This document shows, in pieces, positions 48,195-58,794 of a DNA stretch of 64,000 nt. The translations under genes were made by a program, and so were the position numbers. The DNA is from Halichondria panicea (taxonomy: Eukaryota > Porifera > Demospongiae > Suberitida > Halichondriidae): NCBI RefSeq assembly GCF_963675165.1, contig NC_087392.1, positions 4,609,442 to 4,673,441 of the forward strand. The letters run 5' to 3'. How positions within the stretch are numbered: the stretch's first letter is position 1; each line of letters begins with the position of its first letter. The notes under the pieces were generated by a model. That model worked only from the letters and a program-made list of their open reading frames with translations, was not told the DNA's origin and made no database searches.

Positions 48195-49489
48195 AAAGGA
48201 GGCTGCTGATTTGGGAAATGGTTTCCGTATATCTGATGATAATATCTTCTAGGCTCACTTGAGCAGGTTTCTGAGGCTTGGGCATGAAGGTCAAGAAACT
48301 TGAGCAAATCATCGTAGTGAGGTGTTTTCTTGGAGTCTTGGCTAGCCTTTTGCCATTCAAACATAGTGTCCTTGTCAAGTTTCAATTCCAACAGGGCAGT
48401 GATGAAGGAGCCAGTGGGTTCTTTGTCCATAGCTTTGAGTGCTCGCAGATGCTGTTGAACAGTGTCATGGAAACGTCTGAGTTCTTTGCCTGATCCATCC
48501 TTTAAGCTTGGTACATCATATATTTTCCTGACGTGAGTTTGGTGTACGATACGTGGTCGATCATATCGAGCTTTGAGAGAGTCGATGGCTTCTTTGTACT
48601 GATTGCCTGAGTGCGATAGGCCTTCAATTACATGCTTGGCTGAACCGTCCTTTAGAGAGTGACGGAGGTATACTAGTTTCTCGGTATCGGAGATGTGAGG
48701 TTGTTCGTCAACTGCAATGCCAAATTGCTCCCAAAAGGTTTGCCAATGTAGCATTTCGCCATCGAATGTAGGAATATCGATTTTTGGTAGTTTAACACTG
48801 TGGGTTTCTGGGGTAGCCTTTGTGGAAGTAGAGTGTTCCTTTGAGCTTGAGCTTGAGAAGAGTAGTTTCTTAACTTTGACTGCCATACCAAATATGTTGT
48901 CTTCCTGCTTCTGTGTGTTGCTCATGAGTGGATCTGAAGTGTCAACAGTTATAGCGAGAATCTCGTTCCTGAGTTCAGAGAGTTCTTTCTTTAGGTCAGC
49001 CAGGTATTCTTGGTACAGTGAGATGAGATGAATCTCGCTACCATCATCTTTGAAATCATCAATCTTTTCGTTAATTGAAATAAGCCTTGCTTGGAATTGT
49101 GTCGAGCGTCGCTCGAGGATGCTGCGATTTGGGAGAGAATGAGTATCAACAGCAGGGGTAGATGGAGCGAGAGTTGGAGTGGTGGATCTGGCAAGATCCA
49201 TTACTGTTTGGATTCTGAGACTGAGATCAGCTATATCATCATCATGTTGGTCAAGGGTTTCTTGCCCTGTGGTAAGCTGACCTTCATCTTCAATGACATC
49301 GAGGATTGCGAAGTGACGGGTCTTGTAGTCACTGTCCAGATTCTCAAGACGTTTAGAGAGTTGTTGTGCATGAGTTACGATTGTTGGGTTGGGTTCTTTG
49401 TCTTCCAGCTCAGCCACCTTGGTAGCTAGTTTTGTGATGCTGGCCTTAATTGCACCTCTTCTTCTCTTGAGAGCTGGTAATTGAGACAT
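47903..49489 (-). CDS. BEL/Pao gag-like protein
   Basis: A 528-residue frame beginning MSQLPALKRRRGAIKASI. The first about 190 residues are coiled-coil-like. The DUF1759/gag part follows (KLPKIDIPTFDGEMLHWQTF, WEQFGIAVDE, LRHSLKDGSAKHVIEGL). Near residue 415, around 48245, the natural frame appears to switch to that of pol: the pol frame upstream of its first Met reads sensibly through KPFPKSAASFVANSQ. The last about 100 residues here are therefore out-of-frame sequence. Whether the switch is a mutation or a programmed frameshift cannot be told; BEL/Pao gag-pol is usually one frame, which favours mutation. Confidence 0.8.
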   Translation of the reverse strand: MSQLPALKRRRGAIKASITKLATKVAELEDKEPNPTIVTHAQQLSKRLENLDSDYKTRHFAILDVIEDEGQLTTGQETLDQHDDDIADLSLRIQTVMDLARSTTPTLAPSTPAVDTHSLPNRSILERRSTQFQARLISINEKIDDFKDDGSEIHLISLYQEYLADLKKELSELRNEILAITVDTSDPLMSNTQKQEDNIFGMAVKVKKLLFSSSSSKEHSTSTKATPETHSVKLPKIDIPTFDGEMLHWQTFWEQFGIAVDEQPHISDTEKLVYLRHSLKDGSAKHVIEGLSHSGNQYKEAIDSLKARYDRPRIVHQTHVRKIYDVPSLKDGSGKELRRFHDTVQQHLRALKAMDKEPTGSFITALLELKLDKDTMFEWQKASQDSKKTPHYDDLLKFLDLHAQASETCSSEPRRYYHQIYGNHFPNQQPPLWRIHNRQMHLIVRYVRLRSIPCMLVRSSSCSLTTRCCPLSAQAMYVLIVSNQVTSQRIAEATIVAGNARSHITRCFTVSLQKTKNSQSLPLPNLLL

Positions 49490-49577
49490 AGTTAATCAAA
49501 GTCAAGTTCGACCACAACTATTTCGTGGTATAAAGTGTTCAATTCGCAAAGTTGCAAGAGTGTCGCGTCGATAATTG

Positions 49578-49771
49578 TGCACCCTTGTGCAGTAGATACA
49601 TCGATACTTGCACCTTTGTGCAGTAGAGTCAATGAGCGCGCACCCTTGTGCGGAATATACAACAATTGTGCACCTTTGTACAATCGAGAGGTATCGTGCC
49701 TCTGTGGTAGGGAATCGGCAAGTGAGCACCTTTGTGCAACGTTGCGAGGTTCGTTCGTGCACCTTTGTGCA
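49578..49771 (-). promoter_or_regulatory. Periodic hairpin repeats in the BEL/Pao 5' leader
   Basis: Six copies of TGCAC-NNNN-GTGCA or close variants occur at 49578, 49609, 49639, 49669, 49726 and 49758. Most are spaced 30-31 bases apart; the larger gap holds a decayed copy near 49696. At 49639 both arms change together (CGCAC...GTGCG), keeping the stem. They lie between the primer-binding site and gag, where packaging or dimerisation signals are usual. Role inferred. Confidence 0.6.
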
Positions 49772-49854
49772 GGCGATTGAGTGGACTGTATTCGGGTTTC
49801 GGTGTGAACGCAAGAAAGGAGCTAGTCGTCAACAATTGATCCGTGGAGTAGTTA

Positions 49855-49871
49855 TCCGGTTCGAAGGACCA
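49855..49871 (-). promoter_or_regulatory. Primer-binding site (probably tRNA-Tyr)
   Basis: On the plus strand TCCGGTTCGAAGGACCA ends in CCA, five bases from the 5' LTR. From memory, the 3' end of eukaryotic tRNA-Tyr is TCCGGCTCGAAGGACCA, which would match at 16 of 17 positions. Confidence 0.65.
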
Positions 49872-49876
49872 AATAA

Positions 49877-50304
49877 TGTTGAGCTCTTATCTTGGTGTAG
49901 AGGGATTCTAGACAGGCTAGACAAATTAGCTAGAGACAGGCTCCTAGCTATAGGCAACAACAACTAATTATAGACAAATTGACTTCACAGTGTAGCTTAA
50001 CCAAATTCTTAGATTGAGAAGCAAAACATCAACTGACAATACAGGGTAAAACGAAGTTAAAGTGAAGTGAGTCAAAAAAGGTAAACAAAAACCTTAAATA
50101 CGTGGAGCAGGGCCCCAGAGGCTCGCACAACAACAAAGGGAGGAAGTGGAGCACTAACAATGAGAATTGTTAGAAAAGAGTATGATATCAACATCAACAT
50201 CAAATCATGGTTAAGGTAGTTACGTAGTACATATTACATAACGTAAGGTGTTAATAAGGTTCTAATAAATGTTAATTTAAAGTAAGGTACATTGAGCGTG
50301 AACA
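49877..50304 (-). repeat. 5' LTR of the BEL/Pao element
   Basis: It is 428 bases with the same TG...CA ends as the 3' LTR. It should carry the promoter on the minus strand. A TATA-like site was not assigned. Confidence 0.85.
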
Positions 50305-50429
50305 TCAGTTATGCTCTATATAAAAAGCAAATTTGTGTGTTGATGGATTGAAAATCGTCACCACTTATGGGTACCTTCCTGCACGCCACACTCTCCCATT
50401 AATTTCGTATGCCCCCTCCATGCATGCAT

Positions 50430-50550
50430 GACGGTGCTGAGGTGCTGAGGCTGGTGGGTGGTGGGACAGTGGAAGAGGACACCCTCCACTACCAGTGTGC
50501 ACAGAGCAAGCTGCGACTGGAGCACGACGTCACAGCCTCCACTGACCACG
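50430..50550 (+). pseudogene. SMARCAD1-like helicase exon after motif VI, stray copy upstream of the P450 genes
   Basis: It contains LRLVGGGTVEEDT and, in frame, CAQSKLRLEHDVTAST and donor ACG|GTGAGG. The acceptor region is altered (CATGCATGACGG) and GCTGAGGT is duplicated at the start. It is an isolated exon at the right edge of the helicase duplications. Confidence 0.6.
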
Positions 50551-50950
50551 GTGAGGGATGAGGGGGACATGGTCACAATATTGACACTGTGTTCAGTTAC
50601 ACGGTATGGGGAGTTACATCTAAAAGGCTTTGGTGGATGTAATCATTCATGGCTGTATACACAATATATTAACAGTGCTATGGCGGGGGGGGTCGGACAA
50701 GGATGAACCGTTACGTGAATTCTTATAGCCTCATTCCAAACTGATTTTTCTCCAAAATGGGGGGAAATCGAGGTTTTGCAAGCCTCTGTAGACACAGCTG
50801 GTCGAAAATATCCTGAGATTGTAAGCAGATTACATATTGGATTCTGTGGTAGATTGGTGCCTTTACTAATTACTACCAGCCACACCCTCCCTGTTTCCTG
50901 TAGAAGAGGGAAAACCCCATCCAAAGATACAAAAACAAAGTAGATCTAGC

Positions 50951-53900
50951 ATGGCTATGGTCCTTTCTACTTGGGTCTTGCTGGTCTGCACAGCTCTGCT
51001 TCTCTACCTAGGAAAGAGGTATAATAATAACAGTATTGTACACATTTAGCCAAGGTTGTGTAAATGAGTGAGTGTCCATATAAATATCTCCCAAAGCAGT
51101 CTTAGAACGCACTGAAACACGTTACGGTCTGTTGTTTGTAGCTATGTCTCTTATAACCTTCCATGCAGACTACTCTTTGCTCCATACCGAATATTTAATG
51201 GCAGTAGTATACCAATCAAGGGACCACCACCCAAACCCATTGTGGGAAATTTCTTCGCAAGACATGAAATGGTATAAACTCATTTAGCAATAATTATTGA
51301 TTATAATTATATACTGATCATTATTCTCAGGGTTATATGAAATGGCATGAGCACATTGCTAAGGAATATGGCTCAGTGGCTGGGTGAGATCTCCTAGTTG
51401 TATATGTATGATTTAATATACTCTTGTAAGGGTATAACGCCAGCGTGTACGTGTAAACATGTACACGCTGACATTGTGTGTGTTATACTGGTAGGCCTCT
51501 GTGATTATAATGTGTTCAGTGAATAACAATTAATGTTGCGATTTTGTGTAGATTTTTCTTGGGTTTCATGCCGTTTCTAGCAGTGACTGACATTGACATG
51601 TTAAAGCCAATCTTGGTGAAAGACTTTGACTCGTTCACAAACCGACCAGTAAGCCACGATGTCATTCATTCATTCATGCATGTACATATCTCTAATCGTG
51701 TCTTGTTGTGCAGTTTGTTCCTGACATTTCCAGAGAAGCTTCAGCCCCCGTTGGTCTTGTGGGTGCACAGGGAGAGACGTGGAAGACAGCTAGACACACC
51801 CTCTCCCCCTCGTTCTCTGCTGCCAAGATGAAAGCCGTGAGTGTATGCTATATATACCCCTAACCATTCATAACAATTAATATATCAACTTTTTCGATAG
51901 ATGGTGCCTCTGATTGAAAAGAGTGCTAAAACTCTTGTAGAGGTTATAAGTGAGTCAGCAGATACTAATCAGAGTGTGGATGTACATAGGTACGTATACG
52001 TTAGCTCATGGACAATTTAATTTAAAGTTTTTATACAGAATTTATGGTAACTTCACCATGGAGACGATCTTAGCAACGGCTTTTGGGCGGAGTGCGGACA
52101 TACAGAGAGGAGAGAGTGATCAGATTGTGGATATAGCCAAACTTATGTTTAGTGGGTCGGACGAGAAAAAGGGACTGTCTTTCCTTATCTTGATGCCACT
52201 TTTGAGTGAGTTTGAACTACTACCTGTAGCCAAATCTGACCATAAAATCTGTCAATTTTGGTCTAGATTCATTCCCATGGCTCGAGTCCATTCTCAGGGT
52301 CTTGGCTGCCAGAGCCCCTGTTGTGAAGAACGTACGCACAATGTTCTCCATCGCCACGGAAATGGTCAGGCAAAGACGGCTGAATCCACAACCACAGAAG
52401 GTATATATTACGTACATATCATTATGTATAATTATGTTATAGTTATAACACAGGCACGAGGGATGTATGGAATATATTGTACTGAAGCACGAGGGCGCCA
52501 GCCCCGAGGGCTGAGTGCAATATATGCCATGCAGCCCGAGTGCACGTGTTATAACTAGTTTATATCCCGAGGGCATAGCAACATAACACTGTCCTAGTAA
52601 CACAATATAAACAGTACAAAAAAAGACAGAGACAACTCTAGACACAGCTCCATCTCTTCTCTCTTCTAGACGCCAGTATCTGCAGCGTATAAGATTGGCA
52701 TGACCGACGAATGGCTTGACACAAAATTGTTGGAGTTTCAACTGAAATCTGCAAAACAGCCCCACCCCACGTACGTACTTCTGGTGCTGCAAAACAGCCC
52801 CGCCCCACTTACTGCTGCAAAGAAACAGCCCCACCCCACTACTCAGTGAATACATGTATTAGCTGCTGGTGTACGCTCGTCCTCATAACCAAGCCAAGAA
52901 AGCTCGCTTCTACACTGCTGCAAAACAGCTCATGCCCCCAGCAAAAAGAGCCACTTCTAGTGCTACGGTGAAGCAGAATTGACATGCATCACGATGTCGA
53001 GGACTAGGTCGATCTAAGAACACAGAATTTTCCACAAAATGAATCTTGGACAATTTTAAAACCTGCATGGTTGCAAGAAGAAACTCCAGCAGTGCTGAAC
53101 ATTCATTCCTGCATGGCTGGACATACTTTGATACTTGTTATTTCTCATGCGTATTAATTTAATTTTAATTTAATTGTCTGTCTAATTGCCAGAGGGGCGT
53201 TTTGCGGTCAGTGCAATATGACTTTCAGCAGTGCAATATGACTTTCAGCAGTGCAATATGCTTCATATTGCACTTGGCAACAACGTAGCAACGGGATATA
53301 AGCTCTAGTTAATCCTGTGTGCTTGTGTACATATTGCACATCATTGTTTGTAAACACTATGTGTGTATTCTCTATACAGTACAAGGATCTGCTGCAGCTG
53401 ATGATAGACGCTCGTACAGACAATCCCAGCGGAGGAGGAGCTAGTCAGCAGAAACTCACGGATGATCAGATTGTTGCTCATTCTGCTACTTTTCTCGTGG
53501 CCGGTTATGAGACCACCTCCACTGCCCTAGCGTACGTGTCATACCTGTTGGCCCTCAACCCCATAATCCAGGAGAAACTGCAGCAGGAAATTGACAACTA
53601 CTTTGACAACAATCCAGTAAGTATATACAATGTCTCTGTTATTGCTAACCTCCCTCCCGCCACCTTCTCAGGAGGCCCCACTGTACGAGGCTGCTCAGGA
53701 GATAGAGTACCTGGAGAAGGTCATACACGAAACACTACGACTTTATTCACCAGCTGGAGCGTGAGTCTCTTAGTATAAAATTTAAAGCATACATACATAA
53801 TTATAAGTTGACTCAATCAATAGACTCAGTGCATTAAATCATACGCGCGTACACAATTAAACAGAAATTACAGGAAAACTCTAAACATTAATTGCTTGCT

Positions 53901-54626
53901 GTTTCTTACACCAGGCTGTTGCGTTACTGCCAAAAAACGACTATTGTGAATGGAGTCACTATACCCAAGGGATGTACTGTAGATGTACCAATTCACATCA
54001 TACACAGGGACCCAAAATATTGGCCCAATCCAGAGGTCTTTGATCCAGAAAGGTAACTTCTATTAGCGACTGTGTTAATTTAGCTAGCTCTAAAAACATT
54101 GCTGAAAAGTGTTGTTGTACTTGTAATCCACCCATGTCCAAAGACGCCAATTAAAACATGTCCATGTAATCCTAAGTTGCCCATGAGTATGTACAATTTT
54201 AGTATCATCCTAGGATGTCTCAGCATTATAATTATATACCTCTCACTAGTGTACCACGTACATATATTTTGCTATAGCTCTGACAGTGTTGTTGTATATA
54301 TATACCTTTCTATATTGATTGATGACACTACAGGTTTTCCCCTGAGGAGAAGTCCAAGCGCCCTCCACTGAGTTATATCCCATTTGGTTACGGTCCAAGG
54401 AACTGTATTGGTATGAGGTTTGCAATGCTGGAGGCTAAACTGGCTCTCATCCACCTGCTCAGGAGGTTCACGTTCATACAGGCACCAGACACAGAGGTGG
54501 GTTGCTGTGGAGTACATATACAACATGTGTAGGTTACTATGCTTGCAGGTTCCTATTGAGACCTCTTTTGGATTAGCTGTGACTCCCAAAAATGGAGTGT
54601 TCCTCAGGATATCGAAGAGACACTGA
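50951..54626 (+). CDS. Cytochrome P450, CYP3 clan, gene 1
   Basis: Thirteen exons splice in frame to 512 residues: 50951-51018, 51169-51271, 51331-51383, 51552-51648, 51714-51836, 51901-51989, 52039-52205, 52267-52400, 53380-53616, 53672-53760, 53915-54052, 54334-54496, 54549-54626. An N-terminal anchor ([11 protein letters not shown]) and a Pro-rich hinge ([11 protein letters not shown]) place it on the ER face. Motifs: I-helix AGYETTS, ExxR in ETLR, DPER, and heme loop [14 protein letters not shown] with the axial Cys. The C-terminal [16 protein letters not shown] pattern is CYP3-clan. It is a monooxygenase needing a P450 reductase; substrate unknown. Intron 8 (52401-53379) is enlarged by a hairpin repeat and an interspersed repeat. 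Complete and presumably functional. Confidence 0.9.
52435..52560. repeat. Hairpin repeat in P450 gene 1 intron
   Basis: GTTATAACAC on the left is mirrored by GTGTTATAAC on the right, with GCACGAGGG/CCCGAGTGC arms and a GC-rich centre (CGCCAGCCCCGAGGGCTG). Same layout as the hairpins at 7866 and 8155. Confidence 0.55.
52880..53310 (+). repeat. Interspersed repeat, copy B (in P450 gene 1 intron)
   Basis: It matches 5985-6385 in the same orientation. Inside it, a 20-base piece (AGTGCAATATGACTTTCAGC) is tandemly repeated near 53207-53250, which copy A lacks. Confidence 0.6.
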
Positions 54627-55063
54627 TGAAAAGAAAACGATTGTACGTATTGTGTGTTTATCAAAGCTTTTAGTTATTGATCGACGTTCCATTGTGATGC
54701 TAATTTTTCAGTATGCAACAGACCATTACATTTGTTTTTATATTTAAGAATTACAGTACATGCACTTTTACTACGTATATGACAGCTATTTATTGCACTG
54801 GAGGATTGCCTAGTAGATTCCATATTGATTGTCGTTAATTGAGTGGATTTTTTTCACAAGCACAAGTATGTGTAACCTTATCTATGTTACCTATGGTTAC
54901 CATAATTATCACGTTACATCAATGAGTGAACATAATTAAATATTATGGTTGCCCAATAGATTCAAAATCTCTAGGCATAACTGAAGTCCTTCAATTTTTG
55001 TTCAATAGCACATGAATGTGTACCTGACTTGTGTGTACCTAAAGTATCTATAGCTAGCTACTG
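54627..55063. other. Intergenic spacer between the P450 genes
   Basis: It holds the 3' end of gene 1 and the promoter of gene 2. No further gene or clear poly(A) signal was recognised. Confidence 0.4.
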
Positions 55064-58000
55064 ATGGCTCTGAGTTGGCTACTCCTGCTGATATGCTTCA
55101 TTCTGGCTTATATAGGATACAAGTGAGCTATAGCTAATATGTATGTTGATATGATCTGCATACAGAAAAGGGTTAGTATTAGCTAAGTGTTGTATGCAAG
55201 CGCATCAGAAGCACTGACTATTGGCTGAATCGACAGTACGTATCTCTTCTGTAGGCTCTTTTCATCGCTTTGGCTCCTACAGAACAGTGGCATTCAGTGC
55301 CCCCTTCCCTTCCCCATTGTCGGCAACAACTGTCTGAGATACAAAATGGTAACAAATGTCTATTTTTTGCATGAATGTATAAACTCATATCATGTAGCTA
55401 TAATCATAGTGCATGCATGATAATTACATTATACTGATGCTGCTTTTTCTCCATGACGTGTCAGGGATACATGAAATTTCACGAACACCTCAAGAAACAA
55501 CATGGCCCTATGCCAGGGTACGTTCTAGTATTAATAATACAGCACTGTAAGATTTCAAGAAGGCATACACACGCCTTAATTATAATTTCGGTCAACATTT
55601 TTGGGACCCGCAATGTGAACATGTATATATCATCGGTGTGCTTTATAGCTATTTTATAAAACTTTTTGCAGGTTTTATTTGGGGCATGTGCCATTTCTAG
55701 CAGTTACGGACGGAGATATGTTGAAGCAAATCATGGTCAAAGAGTTCAATTGTTTCCCTGATCGCCCAGTACGTTTCATTTAGCTTATAATTATATTGAC
55801 AGGCCAACTCCATTCATGATAATACATATTACCGGCCTGCACAGCTCCTGGCCTTGACCAAGAAAGGGTCTGCTCCTAGAGGGCTGTTGAGTGCCCGAGG
55901 GGAGGAATGGAAGACGGCTAGACACACCCTCTCCCCCTCATTCTCTGCTGCCAAGATGAAAGCCGTGAGTCTCCCTATATTATACTCAGCTTAGTGATCA
56001 TTGATTACCCTAAAAATGTGCATGCTGAGAAAAACTCATATTTATACCGGTGTATGTATGCATACAGGAGTATGAATTCATGCACTCTTGGTACATACGT
56101 ATCAGAGTAGCATTAATTATGAATGTAGGACCTATGCTATACTATATGAACGTGTTCCTGTGATAATTTGTATTCACTGACTGTAGATGGTACCACAAAT
56201 TGAAAAGAGTGTCGAAACACTGGCTGATATTTTCAGAGAGCAGGCAGATTCAGCTGAGAGTGTTAATGTTTGTAGGTAAATTGTCACTTTAATACTAGCT
56301 ATAGTTATGTATAAATGTTGCACTAATTTAACAAAGGATATTCGGTAACTATACCATGGAGACGATCTTAATGATGGCGTTTGGGCAGAGTGTGGACATA
56401 CAGAGGGGAGAGAGTGATGAGATTGTTGAAGCTGCTAGGAAGATCTTTCTTCTCTCTGATGAACGAAAGAGTACCTTTCTTGTTCTCGTAATACTACCAC
56501 TAATGCGTAAGTTTGAAGTCATTTGCCATTTTTAGTATAATTATATACATGCATGTACCTAGATGCCTTTCCATGGCTGGAATTCTTTCTACGATTTCTG
56601 GTATCACAAACGCAACTTGCAAAGTACTCAAAAATTATATCTTCTGTGGCAAAGCAACTGGTCAGGCAGAGGAGAAACAGCCCAATCCCTCAAAAGGTGC
56701 ATCTTAATTGATTTTAGTACAATGTCATGTATTTGTCACTTTGCTTTGATTTACTGCAGTACAAGGATTTGCTTCAGTCGATGATAGAGGCTATAAAAGA
56801 TGACCAAATGAAACTGACTGACGAACAGATTGTAGCACATTCTACCACATTCCTATTGGCCGGTTATGAGACCACCTCCAATACTCTAGCGTACGTATCA
56901 TACCTGTTGGCCCTCAACCCCATAATCCAGGAGAAACTGCAGCAGGAAATTGACAACTACTTTGACAACAATCCAGTAAGTATACAATGTCTCTGTTATA
57001 ATTATTGCTAACCCCCCTCCCGCCACCTTCCCAGGAGGCCCCACCTTATGAGGCTGCTCAGGAGATAGAGTACCTGGAGAAGGTCATACACGAAACACTA
57101 CGACTGCACTGTCCTGTTGGAAGGTGCGTTTGCCCTAATAACTGCATGTTAATCGCCCTCTTGATTTGAATAAGCAACGTTTATGTTAGTATCCATGTAC
57201 TGTTGTTCAATTTCATGCAGCATATTGCGCTACTGTCAGAAGAGTACTGTCCTAAATGGAGTGACTGTTCCTAAAGGAGTCATTGTTGATGTGCCAGTGT
57301 ATACAATACACAAGGACCCAAGATATTGGCCTAATCCAGAGGTCTTTGATCCTGAGAGGTGGATGGATGTTTGTATTGTAACAGTACAAACATTTCACAT
57401 TTAAGCTATTAGCTTGTAACAGCAAAGCTTTAAAGCAAGCTACCTTTACTGCTAATTCTACATAATATACAGGTTCTCCCCTGAGGAGAAGTCCAAGCGC
57501 CCTCCACTGAGTTATATCCCATTTGGTTACGGTCAAAGAAAGTGTCTAGGTATGAGATTTGCACTGCTGGAGGCTAAACTGGCTCTCATTCACCTGCTCA
57601 GGAGATTCACGTTCACACAGACACCAGACACAGAGGTACGTTGCTCAAACTATACAGTTGCCGTACCTTCCAACAGTCGTCTAAATTAACAAAAGTTTTG
57701 GAAAACCAGATTGTCTCAAAACAGTTGCTAAAAGCAATTGTGTCTTAATTGACGTCCATGGTATTCAGGCACACCCACCCACACACACATCACAAGTACA
57801 CCCACCCACACATCACAGGCATATCCCCACACACACACATCACAAGTACACCCACCCACACATCACAGGCATATCCCCACACACACATCACAAGTACACC
57901 CACCCACACATCACAAGTACACCCACACACACATCACAAGTACACCCACCCACACATCACAGGCATATCCCCACACACACACATCACAAGTACACCCACC

Positions 58001-58150
58001 CACACACACATCACAAGTACACCCACCCACACATCACAGGCATATCCCCACACACACATATCAAAGGTACCACTGCAAGTGTCAATTGGGATGTCTGTTG
58101 CTCCCAAGAATGGTATCTTCCTGAAAATCAAGAGAAGAGAGCACCATTAA
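55064..58150 (+). CDS. Cytochrome P450, CYP3 clan, gene 2
   Basis: Thirteen exons with the same intron positions as gene 1 give 501 residues: 55064-55122, 55255-55348, 55465-55517, 55672-55768, 55845-55964, 56187-56275, 56337-56506, 56563-56696, 56760-56975, 57035-57123, 57221-57358, 57473-57635, 58067-58150. It has an N-terminal anchor (LLLLICFILAYI), AGYETTS, ETLR, DPER and heme loop FGYGQRKCLGMRFA. Exons 9, 10 and 12 are much closer to gene 1 than exons 1-4, which suggests gene conversion of the C-terminal half. The last intron is filled with CA-rich minisatellite and its acceptor abuts it. A tandem duplicate, presumably active with a different substrate range. Confidence 0.9.
57768..58062 (+). 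repeat. CA-rich minisatellite in the last intron of P450 gene 2
   Basis: Units CACAAGTACACCCACCCACA and CACAGGCATATCCCCACACA alternate in higher-order groups of about 45-60 bases, over about 290 bases. It runs to within five bases of the splice acceptor (TCAAAG), replacing the usual polypyrimidine tract. Confidence 0.85.
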
Positions 58151-58794
58151 TTTTACATAATTATACCATGCAATTTCATAATTATCCATATTATTATTTC
58201 GACATGTACGTATTGTCCCTGCATGTGCAATAATTATAATCTGATCGTAAGAATTATAGTTGTGGTCATGCACTGTGTGTATGGTGGGCCGTTTCATCGA
58301 ACCTTTCATAAGATAGCCAAACTAGCTATAAATTATACTGATCTATATAAATGTTGTGACAAGTTCCAACTTAGCCGGAAACCGTTGGCCTTTTCTCTCC
58401 CTAACCGATTACCCACTATAACAATTGTTTACTGTTTTATTAATCACCACAAACCTACCACCTTATGTTGTCATGGAAACAATTTTGGATATGTTGTAAC
58501 TTATTCATTCGACAGGCACAATACGATGCATGGCTCCTATTTAGCTAGGTTACCATAATTATAAACCCTAATATAGCTGGATTATACAGTGTAGCAACAG
58601 ATCTAGAGTCATTCATATTGACAAACAATCTTGATTAATGGTATACGTAGGACATGCATGTATTTTGCCACCTGCGATAAATGAGTGCATGCTCTTAATA
58701 ATTATTATTATGAATGGAAACTGAAACACAATCATGCACGGTGATAATAGGAGAGATGGTTGCATGACAAAGAACATAAATATTGATTGACTGG
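58151..58794. other. Intergenic spacer between convergent P450 and SENP genes
   Basis: No gene could be supported. It must hold the 3' ends of both convergent genes. Confidence 0.4.

Larger units (their letters stand above)
43527..50304 (-). mobile_element. BEL/Pao LTR retrotransposon (decayed)
   Basis: A 6.8-kb element on the minus strand with two LTRs, a tRNA-type primer-binding site, a gag with the DUF1759 domain, a pol with zinc knuckles, DSG protease, YVDD reverse transcriptase and RNase H, and a fragmented integrase plus DUF5641 tail. This order is diagnostic of BEL/Pao. Several frameshifts and a stop in pol make it non-autonomous. No matching target duplication is seen (GATAT on the left, TCAGT on the right). 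Confidence 0.92.

Noticed and set aside
47903-48260. Programmed ribosomal frameshift between gag and pol
   Set aside because: No clear slippery site or pseudoknot was seen and BEL/Pao gag-pol is normally one frame; a mutation is simpler, given other shifts in the element.
49855-49876. Possible tRNA gene (GGTTCGAA...CCA)
   Set aside because: No cloverleaf precedes it; the position against the LTR makes it a primer-binding site.
57749-58150. Frame of repeated His-Thr-His residues
   Set aside because: It translates the CA-rich minisatellite in an intron; only its last part is the true final P450 exon, in which it happens to share the frame.
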